Source: Patescibacteria group bacterium
Lineage (GTDB): Bacteria > Patescibacteriota > Patescibacteriia > Patescibacteriales > JAQTRU01
Assembly: GCA_028716725.1 (NCBI GenBank)
Contig: JAQUPG010000010.1
Location: forward strand, 1-57,264
DNA length: 57,264 nt
Direction: 5' to 3'
Part shown: one piece after another, positions 8,421 to 16,594 of the stretch
Layout of the letters: each line of letters starts with the position of its first letter
How positions within the stretch are numbered: position 1 is the stretch's first letter
Notes under the pieces: model-generated
What the model was told of the DNA's origin: nothing
Seen by the model: the letters and a program-made list of their open reading frames with translations, nothing else
Database searches by the model: none
Made by a program: the position numbers and the translations under genes

Positions 8421-8449
8421 ATTATATCATAAAAAACAAAATCCAACAA
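8421..8449 (-). promoter_or_regulatory. Promoter of the secreted TSP3-like protein
   Basis: On the minus strand, TTGTTG (8444-8449), a 17-base spacer and the extended -10 TGATATAAT (core 8421-8426) lie about 57 bases before the ATG at 8364. Confidence 0.6.
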
Positions 8450-8493
8450 AAGACATTTTATAAGCCAGTACTCCGGAAGGCGGGATAAATAGG

Positions 8494-8522
8494 TTTAATT
8501 TATTAATATTTTGTGTTATAAT
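8494..8522 (+). promoter_or_regulatory. Promoter of the corA-like gene
   Basis: TTTAAT (8494-8499), a 17-base spacer and TATAAT (8517-8522) with an upstream TG make an extended -10 promoter 32 bases before the ATG. It diverges from the promoter at 8421-8449. Confidence 0.65.
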
Positions 8523-8554
8523 ATAATTGATAATTATTTATCCACAATTTTTAT

Positions 8555-9523
8555 ATGCCAAACTATAAACAAATTTCCAGAAATATCGAACAAATAACCA
8601 TTGATAACCCCAAAACAGCGGGTAAAAAATTAATTTGGCTGAATATTTCCGATGCCGGCAAAAAAGAAGTGGAATTTCTGCGGAAAAAATATAATTTCGA
8701 TTTGAAGCATCTGCAGGCTTCCCTGGCGAAATCAACGGCGCAGAGGCCAATGGCGGAGCAGGGGGAAAATTACCTATTTCTGATTTTACATTTTCCGGTA
8801 TTTGCTGACGGAGGAATTACCGCCGGAGAAATTGATTTTTTTGTCGGCCACGGCTATCTAATTACTCTATATAACAGCAACCTTGAAGCCCTGAATTCCT
8901 TTTTTAATTTTTGCAAAAAAGAGGAAAATTCCCTCCTGGCTTACGGGCTTGAATCATCCGCCATCCTGCTCTATGAATTATTGGAAAAATTAATGCTCTC
9001 CTGCTACTCCCTTTTGGACCAAAACAGCATCGCTATCAGCGAAGCGGAAAAGACGATCTTTGCCCAAAACCAAAAAAAGGCCGTTTCGCAGATACTTTCC
9101 CTTAAACGCAATATAATCAATCTCCGGAAAATCATGCAAAACCATAAAAATATTTTAAAGGGCTTAACGGAGATGAAAAGCAGCTTAGTGCCGGAAAAAG
9201 AAATAAAAAAATATTATTACCGCCTGGTTGAGCATTCAAAAAGAATCTGGGAATTTCTGGAAAACCAAAAAGATATGATCGAAGCCCTGCACGCCACCAA
9301 TGAGTCCCTGCTCAATTACCAGATTAGCGACATCATGAAAACTTTAACTATCTTTTCCGTTATTGTTTTCCCCCTGACTTTGCTGGCGGCGATTTTCGGC
9401 ATGAATACAATGGGCGGCATGCCTTTTGCGGAAACAAAAAACGGCTTCTGGATTATTATTGCTATTATGCTCACCGGTTCCCTCGGCATGCTGGCTTTTT
9501 TTGAAAAGAAAAAATGGCTCTAA
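8555..9523 (+). CDS. corA: CorA-like divalent cation transporter
   Basis: This 322-residue protein has the CorA plan. A cytoplasmic alpha/beta domain is followed by a long helical stalk (about 130-255). Two membrane helices come at the C-terminus, near 263-283 and 295-315. The signature GMN, which lines the pore mouth, is present as FGMNTMGGMP at about 283-292. The loop carries MPF and not the classical MPEL, and the tail ends in the basic KKKWL typical of the family. The likely role is Mg2+ or Co2+ uptake through a homopentamer in the inner membrane. The gene stands alone between its own promoter and a hairpin terminator. Confidence 0.93.
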   Translation: MPNYKQISRNIEQITIDNPKTAGKKLIWLNISDAGKKEVEFLRKKYNFDLKHLQASLAKSTAQRPMAEQGENYLFLILHFPVFADGGITAGEIDFFVGHGYLITLYNSNLEALNSFFNFCKKEENSLLAYGLESSAILLYELLEKLMLSCYSLLDQNSIAISEAEKTIFAQNQKKAVSQILSLKRNIINLRKIMQNHKNILKGLTEMKSSLVPEKEIKKYYYRLVEHSKRIWEFLENQKDMIEALHATNESLLNYQISDIMKTLTIFSVIVFPLTLLAAIFGMNTMGGMPFAETKNGFWIIIAIMLTGSLGMLAFFEKKKWL

Positions 9524-9551
9524 TCGTATGCTAAAATAAATAATAAAATAT

Positions 9552-9573
9552 AAAGCGCTTACAAGGCGCTTTT
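9552..9573 (+). terminator. Hairpin terminator after the corA-like gene
   Basis: AAAGCGC and GCGCTTT form a seven-base stem with a seven-base loop 28 bases past the stop. The following T run is short, so termination may be partial. Confidence 0.55.
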
Positions 9574-9623
9574 AAACTAGAAAAATTCTTTATTAAAAAT
9601 CATTTTTAACCTCTTTCAATTTT

Positions 9624-10409
9624 ATGCTCTGCCTTTACATATTACTTGGCTCTATAGCCGGATTGCACAGAGCTTCTTATGGCGCTTACAAAGACGCCCC
9701 TTATGAATCTTTTATCTTAAGAAGATTTTTTAGAGAACTGGCAATTGTTGTCGTAGCTGCTATTCTGTTGTTTATTTTAAATCTGGGTAAAAGCGAGCCC
9801 TTATTAATTTTAACTCTGGCATTATTCAGCTTATCTTATATAACCACAGAAGTGTGGAAGCTTTTTATAAGATATAAAGACGAAAAAATGTATAGAATCC
9901 CGGTCCGGATGCATCTTGGCGGCAAAGCGGTTGAATCCCACCTTATAAGATTAATCTTCGCCTTAGTTTTCTTGGGAATAATTTGGGGAGTTTATCAAAT
10001 AGGCATGATCTTGCCCGAAACTATAAGTATAACTAAAAAAGGAATGATCATGGGCTTTATAATAGGATTATTTGAAGGAATTGGCGGAGGTTATAAGGAT
10101 GGAACATTTGAAGGCTTTAGAACCGTTACCTTCATCAGAAGCCCGATACTGGCGGCTGTTGGCGGATTTTTAATGGCTTTATTAACAAATAACCCTCTTT
10201 TTATCCTTTTGGGCCTACTGGCCTTTGAAAGAATAATGATTGAGACAAAAAAATTCTTTAAAAAGGGGTATATGCCCGGTAAATTTATCCAAGGGGAAAT
10301 GCCATACCCTGAATGGGAAAAAAGAAGAAAAATTTTTCTAATTCCCTATACTCTCACTCTGGCCGGCTTTATTTTCTTACTGATTATTTATCTGCTTTAT
10401 GATATATAG
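9624..10409 (+). CDS. Polytopic membrane protein with internal duplication, unknown function
   Basis: This 261-residue protein has about seven or eight predicted membrane helices and no recognised family. Two copies of a motif with the pattern G-x-YKD-x(3)-E-x-F-x(4)-F-x-R occur near residues 19-42 (YGAYKDAPYESF) and 150-173 (GGYKDGTFEGF), each next to hydrophobic helices. This suggests a twofold inverted or direct repeat, as in many small transporters. The conserved charged residues within the membrane region could bind a substrate, but that is inference. No ribosome-binding site precedes the ATG. The gene may be read through from corA. It converges on dus with a gap of only four bases. Confidence 0.7.
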   Translation: MLCLYILLGSIAGLHRASYGAYKDAPYESFILRRFFRELAIVVVAAILLFILNLGKSEPLLILTLALFSLSYITTEVWKLFIRYKDEKMYRIPVRMHLGGKAVESHLIRLIFALVFLGIIWGVYQIGMILPETISITKKGMIMGFIIGLFEGIGGGYKDGTFEGFRTVTFIRSPILAAVGGFLMALLTNNPLFILLGLLAFERIMIETKKFFKKGYMPGKFIQGEMPYPEWEKRRKIFLIPYTLTLAGFIFLLIIYLLYDI

Positions 10410-10413
10410 CAGT

Positions 10414-11382
10414 TTATTTTAAGATTTTGTTTATATCGTCTAAACTTTCTATCTTCACTAATTTCTCTCTTAATTTCCTTGCCCCGGACAAACCCTGGAC
10501 ATACCAGCAAAGGTGCTTGCGCATTTCTATGATTCCCTGCCTCCCCTTTAATTTACAAACCAGCTTGGTATGTTTTAAAATAATATTAAATATTTCTTCT
10601 TTTGTTTTTCCTTTTTCGCTTTTAGCTTTTAGTTCACCGAATATCCACGGCCGCCCCAGCGCCCCTTGCCCAACACCAACGCCATCAGCACCAGTTTTGT
10701 TTAACAGCCAATCACAATAATCCTTAACTCCCCTCTCCTGCCTAGGAGAGGGGTTGGGGGTGAGGTTTAAACCTACTCCCCCATTGGCCAAAATTATTCC
10801 GGAAAAATATTCTCGGGATTTTTTTATAATTTGCCAGTCTATCGATCCGGAGAAACCTTGCGAAAAACTTCGGCCATGAATCATAATCGCTTTTATGTCT
10901 AAATCGGAAACATTCTTTAAAAACTCTAAAATATCAACCGACCCGACCCTAGCCCTGGTTTTAATTGAAACCGGCAAACTAGTATTGAGAGTAACGGTTT
11001 TTAAAACTTGCCTGGACAACTTTAAATCTTTAAATAATTCCGCTCCGGCCTTCTGGCGGGAGACTTTTGGCACCGGGCAGCCAAAATTTATATCAATCCC
11101 GTCCGGCTTAATTTTTTTCTCTACCAATTTTACGGCCTTGGCAAAATGCTCCGGGTTAGAACCGAATACCTGGACCACGTAAGGACGCTCCTTAGGGCTA
11201 AATTTAAGCATTTCCAGGGTTTTTCCCGGGTTATAGGTTAAAGCTGTAACCGAGGCCATTTCCGAATAAACTACGTCGGCTCCGAAGTCTTTACAAATCT
11301 GCCGAAAAGCCGAATCCGTAATCCCAGCCATCGGCGCTAAAGCGTAAATTGGTTTTTTCAATTTTAACCAAAAATTTTTCAT
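10414..11382 (-). CDS. dus: tRNA-dihydrouridine synthase
   Basis: This FMN enzyme of the Dus/DusB family reduces uridines in tRNA D-loops. It is a TIM-barrel with the N-terminal YALAPMAGITDSAFRQIC, the GADVVYSEMAS strand, the active-site region GIDINFGCPVPKVSRQKAGA (with its catalytic Cys), IKAIMIHGR, and the flavin phosphate site GADGVGVGQGALGRPWIF. I chose the ATG at 11382, because the frame upstream runs through a terminator hairpin and starts only with TTG. A dispersed palindromic repeat is inserted in frame (10730-10768) and adds about 13-15 residues (LTPNPSPRQERG) after the ILANGGV strand, where related enzymes have a surface loop. Confidence 0.93.
   Translation of the reverse strand: MKNFWLKLKKPIYALAPMAGITDSAFRQICKDFGADVVYSEMASVTALTYNPGKTLEMLKFSPKERPYVVQVFGSNPEHFAKAVKLVEKKIKPDGIDINFGCPVPKVSRQKAGAELFKDLKLSRQVLKTVTLNTSLPVSIKTRARVGSVDILEFLKNVSDLDIKAIMIHGRSFSQGFSGSIDWQIIKKSREYFSGIILANGGVGLNLTPNPSPRQERGVKDYCDWLLNKTGADGVGVGQGALGRPWIFGELKAKSEKGKTKEEIFNIILKHTKLVCKLKGRQGIIEMRKHLCWYVQGLSGARKLREKLVKIESLDDINKILK
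10730..10768. repeat. LTPNPSP-type palindromic repeat inside dus
   Basis: CCCCTCTCCT (10730-10739) and AGGAGAGGGG (10744-10753) form a perfect ten-base hairpin, followed by TTGGGGGTGAGG. This is the widely dispersed repeat whose translation is LTPNPSP. Here it lies in frame within dus and does not break the gene. Confidence 0.85.
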
Positions 11383-11407
11383 AATAACATTATAATATAA
11401 TAAAAAA

Positions 11408-11432
11408 CCGGGCATCAAAGCAAGACGCCCGG
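11408..11432 (-). terminator. Terminator between the cysS tail region and dus
   Basis: On the minus strand CCGGGC and GCCCGG flank a 13-base loop and are followed by a T6 run. It ends transcription coming from cysS and the short ORFs behind it. dus then starts 26 bases further on, with TATTATAATG as a possible -10 element. Confidence 0.85.
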
Positions 11433-11477
11433 CTAACAAGGTTTATATTGCCCTTCTATCAAATTCTGGCTAAGATT

Positions 11478-11513
11478 TTAGTGAGCCGGGGATGATAGGA
11501 TGGGGCAATACAA
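11478..11513 (-). CDS. Possible 11-residue ORF behind a maximal Shine-Dalgarno
   Basis: A TTG codon six bases after AGGAGG begins an 11-codon ORF (MYCPILSSPAH). The preceding AAGGAGGTGATCC is complementary to 13 consecutive bases of a typical 16S rRNA 3' end, which is far beyond an ordinary ribosome site. It overlaps the stop of the upstream short ORF, as if the two were translationally coupled. So short a peptide is speculative. Confidence 0.2.
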   Translation of the reverse strand: MYCPILSSPAH

Positions 11514-11516
11514 GGA

Positions 11517-11651
11517 TCACCTCCTTCCCCTGCCCCCGGCATTAGCGGTGGTGAAAACCGCTCTGTATAAAGCGCATAAAAAGGTTCTTGCCTTTATCAT
11601 CCTCGCCCTCCAAAGTAAATGGTTTGGACGCATACCGACGAATCTAGCCAA
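11517..11651 (-). CDS. Possible short basic ORF downstream of cysS
   Basis: A 44-codon frame begins with TTG at 11651, four bases after AAAGGAGG. Internal starts are ATG 11633 (38 residues) and ATG 11600 (27 residues); the last is preceded by GGAGG at ideal spacing. The peptide is basic and Arg-rich (MIKARTFLCALYRAVFTT in the shortest form) and ends GGRGRR. It lies between the cysS stop and a terminator. I do not recognise it. A structured transcript tail is the main alternative, since AGCGGT and ACCGCT in it form a hairpin. Confidence 0.3.
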   Translation of the reverse strand: MARFVGMRPNHLLWRARMIKARTFLCALYRAVFTTANAGGRGRR

Positions 11652-11678
11652 GTTTCCTCCTTTCACGAAAAGTGCAAA

Positions 11679-13163
11679 TTATTTTTTGAAAAATCGCATT
11701 CCAACCTCCGTGTCTTCCACTCTGTATCCTTTCTTTTCAATTTCTTTTCGCAGTCTGTCGGATTCTTTAAAATTCCTCTCTTTTCTCGCTTTTTCTCTCT
11801 CGTTAATTAAGGCTTCAATATTCTCTGGTTTGACAAAATTATATAACTCTTTTTCAATGTTTAACCCAAAAACTTTATCGAAATCAATGATAGTTCCTAA
11901 TTTTTCTTCATCAGCCAAACTTGATTTGAATACTTTTTGCACTACGGCTAGAGCTTGCGGTGTATTTAAATCATCGTTGACCGCTTGTAGAAACTCATCT
12001 TTAAACTTTTTATTAGGTGGAGATATAGAATGTAATGTCGTTCCGCCAACTTGTCCTCCAATCTGATAAAAATCAGTGTCAGTTAATTCTCTCGCTTGAT
12101 TATATAAATGTTTTAACCCTTTTTCTGCATTCTTTATAGCTCCTTCGCTATACTCCATCGGCTTCCTGTAATGAGTCTGTAAAACCGCAAATCTATAAAC
12201 CAAAGGGTTTATCCCCTTTTTAATTAAAGCATTTTCCAGAGTTAAAAAATTTCCTTGGCTTTTTGCCATTTTCTCTCCGCCGGAAATATTTAAAAATTCC
12301 CCGTGCAGCCAATACTTTACCCAGGGCTTTTTGCCGGTCGCGGACTCGGCCTGGGCGATTTCATTGGTGTGATGGATATTTATATGGTCAACCCCGCCGC
12401 AATGGATATCAAACTGCTCGCCTAAATATTTCATGCTCATAGCCGAGCATTCGATATGCCAGCCCGGAAAACCAACGCCCCACGGACTAGGCCACTCCAT
12501 TTGCCTCTTTTCTCCGGCAGGCGAAAATTTCCACAAAGCAAAATCAGTCGGATTTTTCTTTTCCTCATTAACTTCTACCCGCGCTCCGGCCCGCAGTTTT
12601 TCCAAGGGCTGGTGGCTTAACTTGTTATAATCTTTGACTTTTGATGTGTCGAAATAAATTCCGTCTGAAATTTTATAAGTATAGCCCCTTTTTTCTAATT
12701 TTTTTATCAATTCAATCTGCTCTTTTATATGGTCCGTGGCCTTACACCAAATATCCGGCTCTATTATATTTAAACGCTCCAAATCTTTCTTAAATTCTTT
12801 GGTGTAAAACTCCGCGATTTCCCAGGCGGTTTTCCCTTCCCTGGCCGCGCCTTTTTCCAATTTATCTTCGCCCATATCCCGGTCTCCGGTTAAATGACCG
12901 ACATCGGTAATATTCATGACATGCTTAACCTTATAGCCGTTATAAAGCAAAACCCGCTTTAAAATATCTTCGAACAAATAAGTGCGCAGATTGCCGATAT
13001 GGGCAAAATTATAAACAGTCAGCCCGCAGGTGTACAGGCCGACTTTTCCTTTTTTTATCGGTTTGAACTCTTCCTTTTTTCGGGTTAGCGTATTGTACAA
13101 AAATAATTTTTTCACCCCGTTAGAAGTCGCTTTATTTGCATTTAATATTACTTGTTGAGACAT
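11679..13163 (-). CDS. cysS: Cysteinyl-tRNA synthetase
   Basis: This class I aminoacyl-tRNA synthetase of 494 residues charges tRNA-Cys. The HIGH-type motif is [10 protein letters not shown] (about 54-63), and the KMSKS-type motif is present as EKMAKSQGN (near 300). The zinc-binding residues are visible as [17 protein letters not shown] and HHTNEIAQ. The C-terminal anticodon-binding part ends with the usual [18 protein letters not shown] stretch. Its promoter is at 13235-13264. Short ORFs and a terminator follow. Confidence 0.97.
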   Translation of the reverse strand: MSQQVILNANKATSNGVKKLFLYNTLTRKKEEFKPIKKGKVGLYTCGLTVYNFAHIGNLRTYLFEDILKRVLLYNGYKVKHVMNITDVGHLTGDRDMGEDKLEKGAAREGKTAWEIAEFYTKEFKKDLERLNIIEPDIWCKATDHIKEQIELIKKLEKRGYTYKISDGIYFDTSKVKDYNKLSHQPLEKLRAGARVEVNEEKKNPTDFALWKFSPAGEKRQMEWPSPWGVGFPGWHIECSAMSMKYLGEQFDIHCGGVDHINIHHTNEIAQAESATGKKPWVKYWLHGEFLNISGGEKMAKSQGNFLTLENALIKKGINPLVYRFAVLQTHYRKPMEYSEGAIKNAEKGLKHLYNQARELTDTDFYQIGGQVGGTTLHSISPPNKKFKDEFLQAVNDDLNTPQALAVVQKVFKSSLADEEKLGTIIDFDKVFGLNIEKELYNFVKPENIEALINEREKARKERNFKESDRLRKEIEKKGYRVEDTEVGMRFFKK

Positions 13164-13235
13164 AGTGTTTTTTGAATATCCCCGTCTTTATCTTTCTTGC
13201 ATAAAACTTCTAACGGGGTCCGTACCTCTATTCTT

Positions 13236-13264
13236 ATTTTAGCTAAATTCCTGATTTTGGGCAA
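13236..13264 (-). promoter_or_regulatory. cysS promoter, with a 15-mer shared with the gyrB upstream region
   Basis: On the minus strand, TTGCCC, a 17-base spacer and TAAAAT make a plausible promoter about 75 bases before the cysS ATG. Its -35 and proximal spacer are the 15-mer TTGCCCAAAATCAGG (13250-13264), which recurs exactly at 17195-17209 upstream of gyrB. Confidence 0.55.
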
Positions 13265-13316
13265 GAAAAAACGCGAAGGATTAAATTTTCCCCCGTGCCC
13301 TTTCTATTGCAAAACT

Positions 13317-16229
13317 CTAATTTGCCCCTACGGTTACGCTTAACTCCGCGGTGGGCAGACCGCTTACGCTCGCCGCCACCTTTGAAGTTTTTCCTGAAGC
13401 CTCAAGATCGCTTAAATAAACGCTAAAACCGCCGATGGAAACATCGGGGCCGGAATCAACATAAACATTAACAAGCAATTCCTGGCCCGGATCCAAAACA
13501 TAAGAATTCAGCTTTATCTTATTGCTGCCGGCTACCGGCTTAGAAACTTTACTGCTGATACTTTTTCCGTCAGAAGCTTTCCCGACCCTTAAATTGCTGT
13601 AGCCGGCGCTATTAGAAAATCCGTCTCCGGAAGAATTAATCGTTAAATACTCTAATTTTAAGGCTTCCCCGCCGTTATTGGTTATTTTAAAGCTGGCGGC
13701 GTTATTATCATCTTTATTTAAAATTATCTGACCGGCCGCGTCAGCTTCAACTTGCGCCATGGCTCCGACAAAAGAAACTTCCTGGCTTGATGTATTTAAA
13801 CCGGAGATTTCCGTTTCCATGCCCGAGTTATAGCCTTGCGCCACTAAACCGGTAATCTGCAAATTGGCTTTATCTATTTTTAAATCTTTGATGGTATCAA
13901 CATAAACTTTTACCTCAATCCTCTTCCCGGCCAGCAACTTATAGGAAAAACCGTTAAAATCATAAGCGCTTTTATCGGGTTTCTCTACGGTAGCGATCTT
14001 TTTGCTGCCGATATAAACTTTAAGATTGGAAAAACCGTTATCATAAGTCAGGCTATTGCCGGCGCCGCCTTTATTAATAGACAGGCCGGTTATGGCAGTA
14101 TCGTCTCCAGCTGAAGATTCTAGATAAAAACTGGCGGCTATCACCTTGCTTTGGCCTTTCGCATAAATTTTTCCGGACAGGCTGTCGTTTGGATAAATTG
14201 AAACTTGAGACAAAATAACTTTAAAAATTTCTCCTTTAATATCAATCGCGTTGGTTAAGAAGATGTTATCCGCCGTCCGGTGGTTTACTTTATTGAGAAT
14301 CAACTGGTAGGTATAACCGTCCTGCGATCTGGCCGGCATTGTAGTCAAAAAAGCCAAAGCTAAATTATTTTTAGGCAGAAGCGTCTTATCGGCAATATTT
14401 ATATTTACCTGCCCGGCGCTCAAAGCCGGGCCGCCAATCTGGCCTAAAATTTCGCCCGTGTCATAATCCACCACGTAGACTTCCTTGTCTAAATTAGCTG
14501 CGCCGGAGCTCTTAACCAGGCTTAAGTCAAGGCTGTCTATATAAATTTCCTGATTGCCGTTTCTCACTTCAAATACGCCGATAATAGTGCCGGTTTTTTG
14601 CGCAAAGACCTTTTTGCTGGCTTCCAATTTTTTAGCCACCACCCCCAAGTTCTTTCTAACTATGTCTATATTTTCCTCTGAATTGGAATAATTAACTTTA
14701 AGCCCGAAACTATTGGCCGAACCGACGATATTGGCGTTAATCATAGCCAGATTAAGGCTCCGGCCGTCGCCCTCATTAAGGCTGGCGGAAACCGTAAAAA
14801 TTTCTTCCGAGCTTTTTTTGATCTTATAACCGGCGAGGTCAAACAAAACCTGCCTTTCTTCGCCGACCGAGTTGGCTCGGGCAACGATTTTTCCCTTTTC
14901 GTTTTCCATAACCAAGTTGAAAAAACTGCTCGGCAAAGCCGAACCCTGGATTTTAACGGTTAAACTATTTATTAAAATATCCTCATTCCCGGAAATTTCG
15001 CTGATTTTGAATTTACCTATAATCTGCTCCGGCTCCCCGATAATCGCCTGCCGGTTGGCTTCGCCAACCGTAAGCTCCTCGATTTTGGCCTGGCCTAAAA
15101 CGTCCAAAGCGCTGACCAAATTGAAAGATCCGCCCATTATCGGAAAATTTCCGCTAACAACGCCGCTGGAACTAATATCGGAAGCCTGATTGATCGTTAC
15201 CTGCAAATCATGGCTGGTGCATGCCGGGCAATCAACCAAATCAACCCAAAAATAAATCTTTTTTGTCTCTCCCGCGCCAATAACCAAGGGGCTGTCCTTG
15301 AAATTGAAGCTTGCCGTTTTGTTATTTATTGCCGGAGTAATCCCTAAATCAATCTGATTCTCGCCGCTTAAATGAATATTGGTTAAAATTTGTTCGGAAA
15401 ATATCCCCTTTAAACTAAAATCCAGGCGGCTCACTTCCGCCTGCTCGGTTCCTGATTTTAAATTAAAAACAGCCAACAAGTTATTGGTAGTGGCCAAGGG
15501 CAGGTTATTGCCTCCTTTTGGGCTGCTTGAATCAAGAGCAACAGCCAAACTGGTGGTAGCCGAAGCTAGGCCGATATCCAAGCCAACGTCTTCGTAGCTG
15601 CCGGTAGTTAAATCATTCAAATCATCTTCCTCAACTATATTAATATCATCCCATTTAAAACCAAGCTTAATGAAGTCCGCGGCCGACTTAATCGGCGTTT
15701 TTAATTTGTCTTTTACGTAATAAACCGCCGAACTCACCTTACTCTTCACTAATTCATAATCGGTTAATTTATAAATGACTAATTTAACTTCTTCATAAGT
15801 CGAAGAGGCGTATTGCTCCAAATCGGCTTTATTTAGATTGGCGATATCGCTCCATTTAAAACCCAAATTAGTAAAATCCCGGGCCGATTCAATTAAAACC
15901 TTTTTTCCGTTTTTAATGTAATAAACGGCCGGGTTATCCTTTTCCTTGACTAATTGCATATCCGGCCACTTATCGAGATCGGCCTGGCTGATTATTTTTA
16001 TGTCTGACCATTTATTGCCATAGGATAAAAAAGCCTCAGCGTTAACGTAGGCCTTTTTAAAACCGCGCACATGGTCTAAATAATAAACCGCCGGGTTATC
16101 AGCCGTTTTCACCTGCTTAAAACTCGGATCAAGGCCGAAAGCGGCCCGAGCTTTGCTTTGAGTAACAAAAACCAAGACCGAGATAAAAGTAAAAACAATG
16201 GCAGTAAAAATTATTCTATTAAACCGCAT
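13317..16229 (-). CDS. Large secreted repeat protein (surface-layer or adhesin-like)
   Basis: This 970-residue protein has an N-terminal signal segment (IIFTAIVFTFISVLVFV, about 6-22). Three tandem repeats of about 50 residues follow at roughly 38-90, 93-145 and 158-207; each has a core NPAVYY or SSAVYY, a lysine-rich turn, and a closing GFKWSDI-type strand. The rest is a series of beta-sandwich-like modules of 100-150 residues. The last two look related, sharing NNAASFKITNNGGEALKLEY-like and LNSYVLDPGQELLVNVYVDS-like strands. There is no C-terminal anchor or sorting motif. The AVYY repeats recur in CPR surface proteins I know only as hypothetical. It is probably exported and displayed. It has a strong promoter. 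Confidence 0.8.
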   Translation of the reverse strand: MRFNRIIFTAIVFTFISVLVFVTQSKARAAFGLDPSFKQVKTADNPAVYYLDHVRGFKKAYVNAEAFLSYGNKWSDIKIISQADLDKWPDMQLVKEKDNPAVYYIKNGKKVLIESARDFTNLGFKWSDIANLNKADLEQYASSTYEEVKLVIYKLTDYELVKSKVSSAVYYVKDKLKTPIKSAADFIKLGFKWDDINIVEEDDLNDLTTGSYEDVGLDIGLASATTSLAVALDSSSPKGGNNLPLATTNNLLAVFNLKSGTEQAEVSRLDFSLKGIFSEQILTNIHLSGENQIDLGITPAINNKTASFNFKDSPLVIGAGETKKIYFWVDLVDCPACTSHDLQVTINQASDISSSGVVSGNFPIMGGSFNLVSALDVLGQAKIEELTVGEANRQAIIGEPEQIIGKFKISEISGNEDILINSLTVKIQGSALPSSFFNLVMENEKGKIVARANSVGEERQVLFDLAGYKIKKSSEEIFTVSASLNEGDGRSLNLAMINANIVGSANSFGLKVNYSNSEENIDIVRKNLGVVAKKLEASKKVFAQKTGTIIGVFEVRNGNQEIYIDSLDLSLVKSSGAANLDKEVYVVDYDTGEILGQIGGPALSAGQVNINIADKTLLPKNNLALAFLTTMPARSQDGYTYQLILNKVNHRTADNIFLTNAIDIKGEIFKVILSQVSIYPNDSLSGKIYAKGQSKVIAASFYLESSAGDDTAITGLSINKGGAGNSLTYDNGFSNLKVYIGSKKIATVEKPDKSAYDFNGFSYKLLAGKRIEVKVYVDTIKDLKIDKANLQITGLVAQGYNSGMETEISGLNTSSQEVSFVGAMAQVEADAAGQIILNKDDNNAASFKITNNGGEALKLEYLTINSSGDGFSNSAGYSNLRVGKASDGKSISSKVSKPVAGSNKIKLNSYVLDPGQELLVNVYVDSGPDVSIGGFSVYLSDLEASGKTSKVAASVSGLPTAELSVTVGAN

Positions 16230-16261
16230 AGTTGTTTAAATTTATATATTTATATTGGAAA

Positions 16262-16290
16262 ATAATAGCATATTTTATAGAAAAAGTCAA
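16262..16290 (-). promoter_or_regulatory. Strong promoter of the 970-residue secreted protein
   Basis: On the minus strand, TTGACT (16285-16290), a 17-base spacer and TATTAT (16262-16267) with an upstream TGC form a near-consensus extended -10 promoter 33 bases before the ATG. Confidence 0.75.
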
Positions 16291-16309
16291 AAAAATTTCA
16301 AAAAAAATT

Positions 16310-16341
16310 AAAGCCGTGCCTGATTTTGCTTGGGCACGGCT
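16310..16341 (-). terminator. Terminator after the DUF2127 gene pair
   Basis: On the minus strand AGCCGTGCC and GGCACGGCT form a perfect nine-base stem followed by TTAATTTTTTTT. It ends the 16378-17104 unit before the promoter of the large secreted protein. Confidence 0.88.
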
Positions 16342-16377
16342 GTCATGAATTTTTCACTTATTTTGCCCCTCCTCTTA

Positions 16378-16593
16378 TTAAATTTCTGGGCAAGCCAATT
16401 CGGCAAAAAATTGTTCAACCAATTCCGTACCGGGGAAAATCCACTCAACTGTTCCGCAATTGATAGCGCCATCAGGAAAAGCCAAGCTTTCGGTAAACTC
16501 CATGGTCTTTTCCCTGAGGTGGCTGAGTTCCGGATGCCGGTCAAAAAAAATTTCTACGTCTCTTTTGGTCACTGGTTTTCGGGCCACTAGCAT
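16378..16593 (-). CDS. Small hypothetical protein coupled to the DUF2127 gene
   Basis: This 71-residue protein starts MLVARKPVTKRDVEIFFDRH and contains single Cys residues near 47 and 69. The ribosome site GAGGAGG stands just before the ATG, and the stop of the DUF2127 gene overlaps that site, so the two are translationally coupled. I do not recognise the family. Two overlapping longer frames on this stretch lack ribosome sites and were not chosen. There is no membrane segment or signal peptide, so it is probably cytoplasmic. Confidence 0.65.
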   Translation of the reverse strand: MLVARKPVTKRDVEIFFDRHPELSHLREKTMEFTESLAFPDGAINCGTVEWIFPGTELVEQFFAELACPEI

Positions 16594-16594
16594 T

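Noticed and set aside
11514-11527. Fragment of a 16S rRNA gene (GGATCACCTCCTT on the plus strand)
   Set aside because: The match stops at the anti-Shine-Dalgarno tail; the neighbouring bases do not continue into 16S sequence, so a strong ribosome site on the minus strand explains it better.
16330-16590. 86-codon plus-strand frame opposite the small gene at 16378-16593
   Set aside because: It has no ribosome site or promoter, while the minus-strand frame has a strong ribosome site and is coupled to the DUF2127 gene.
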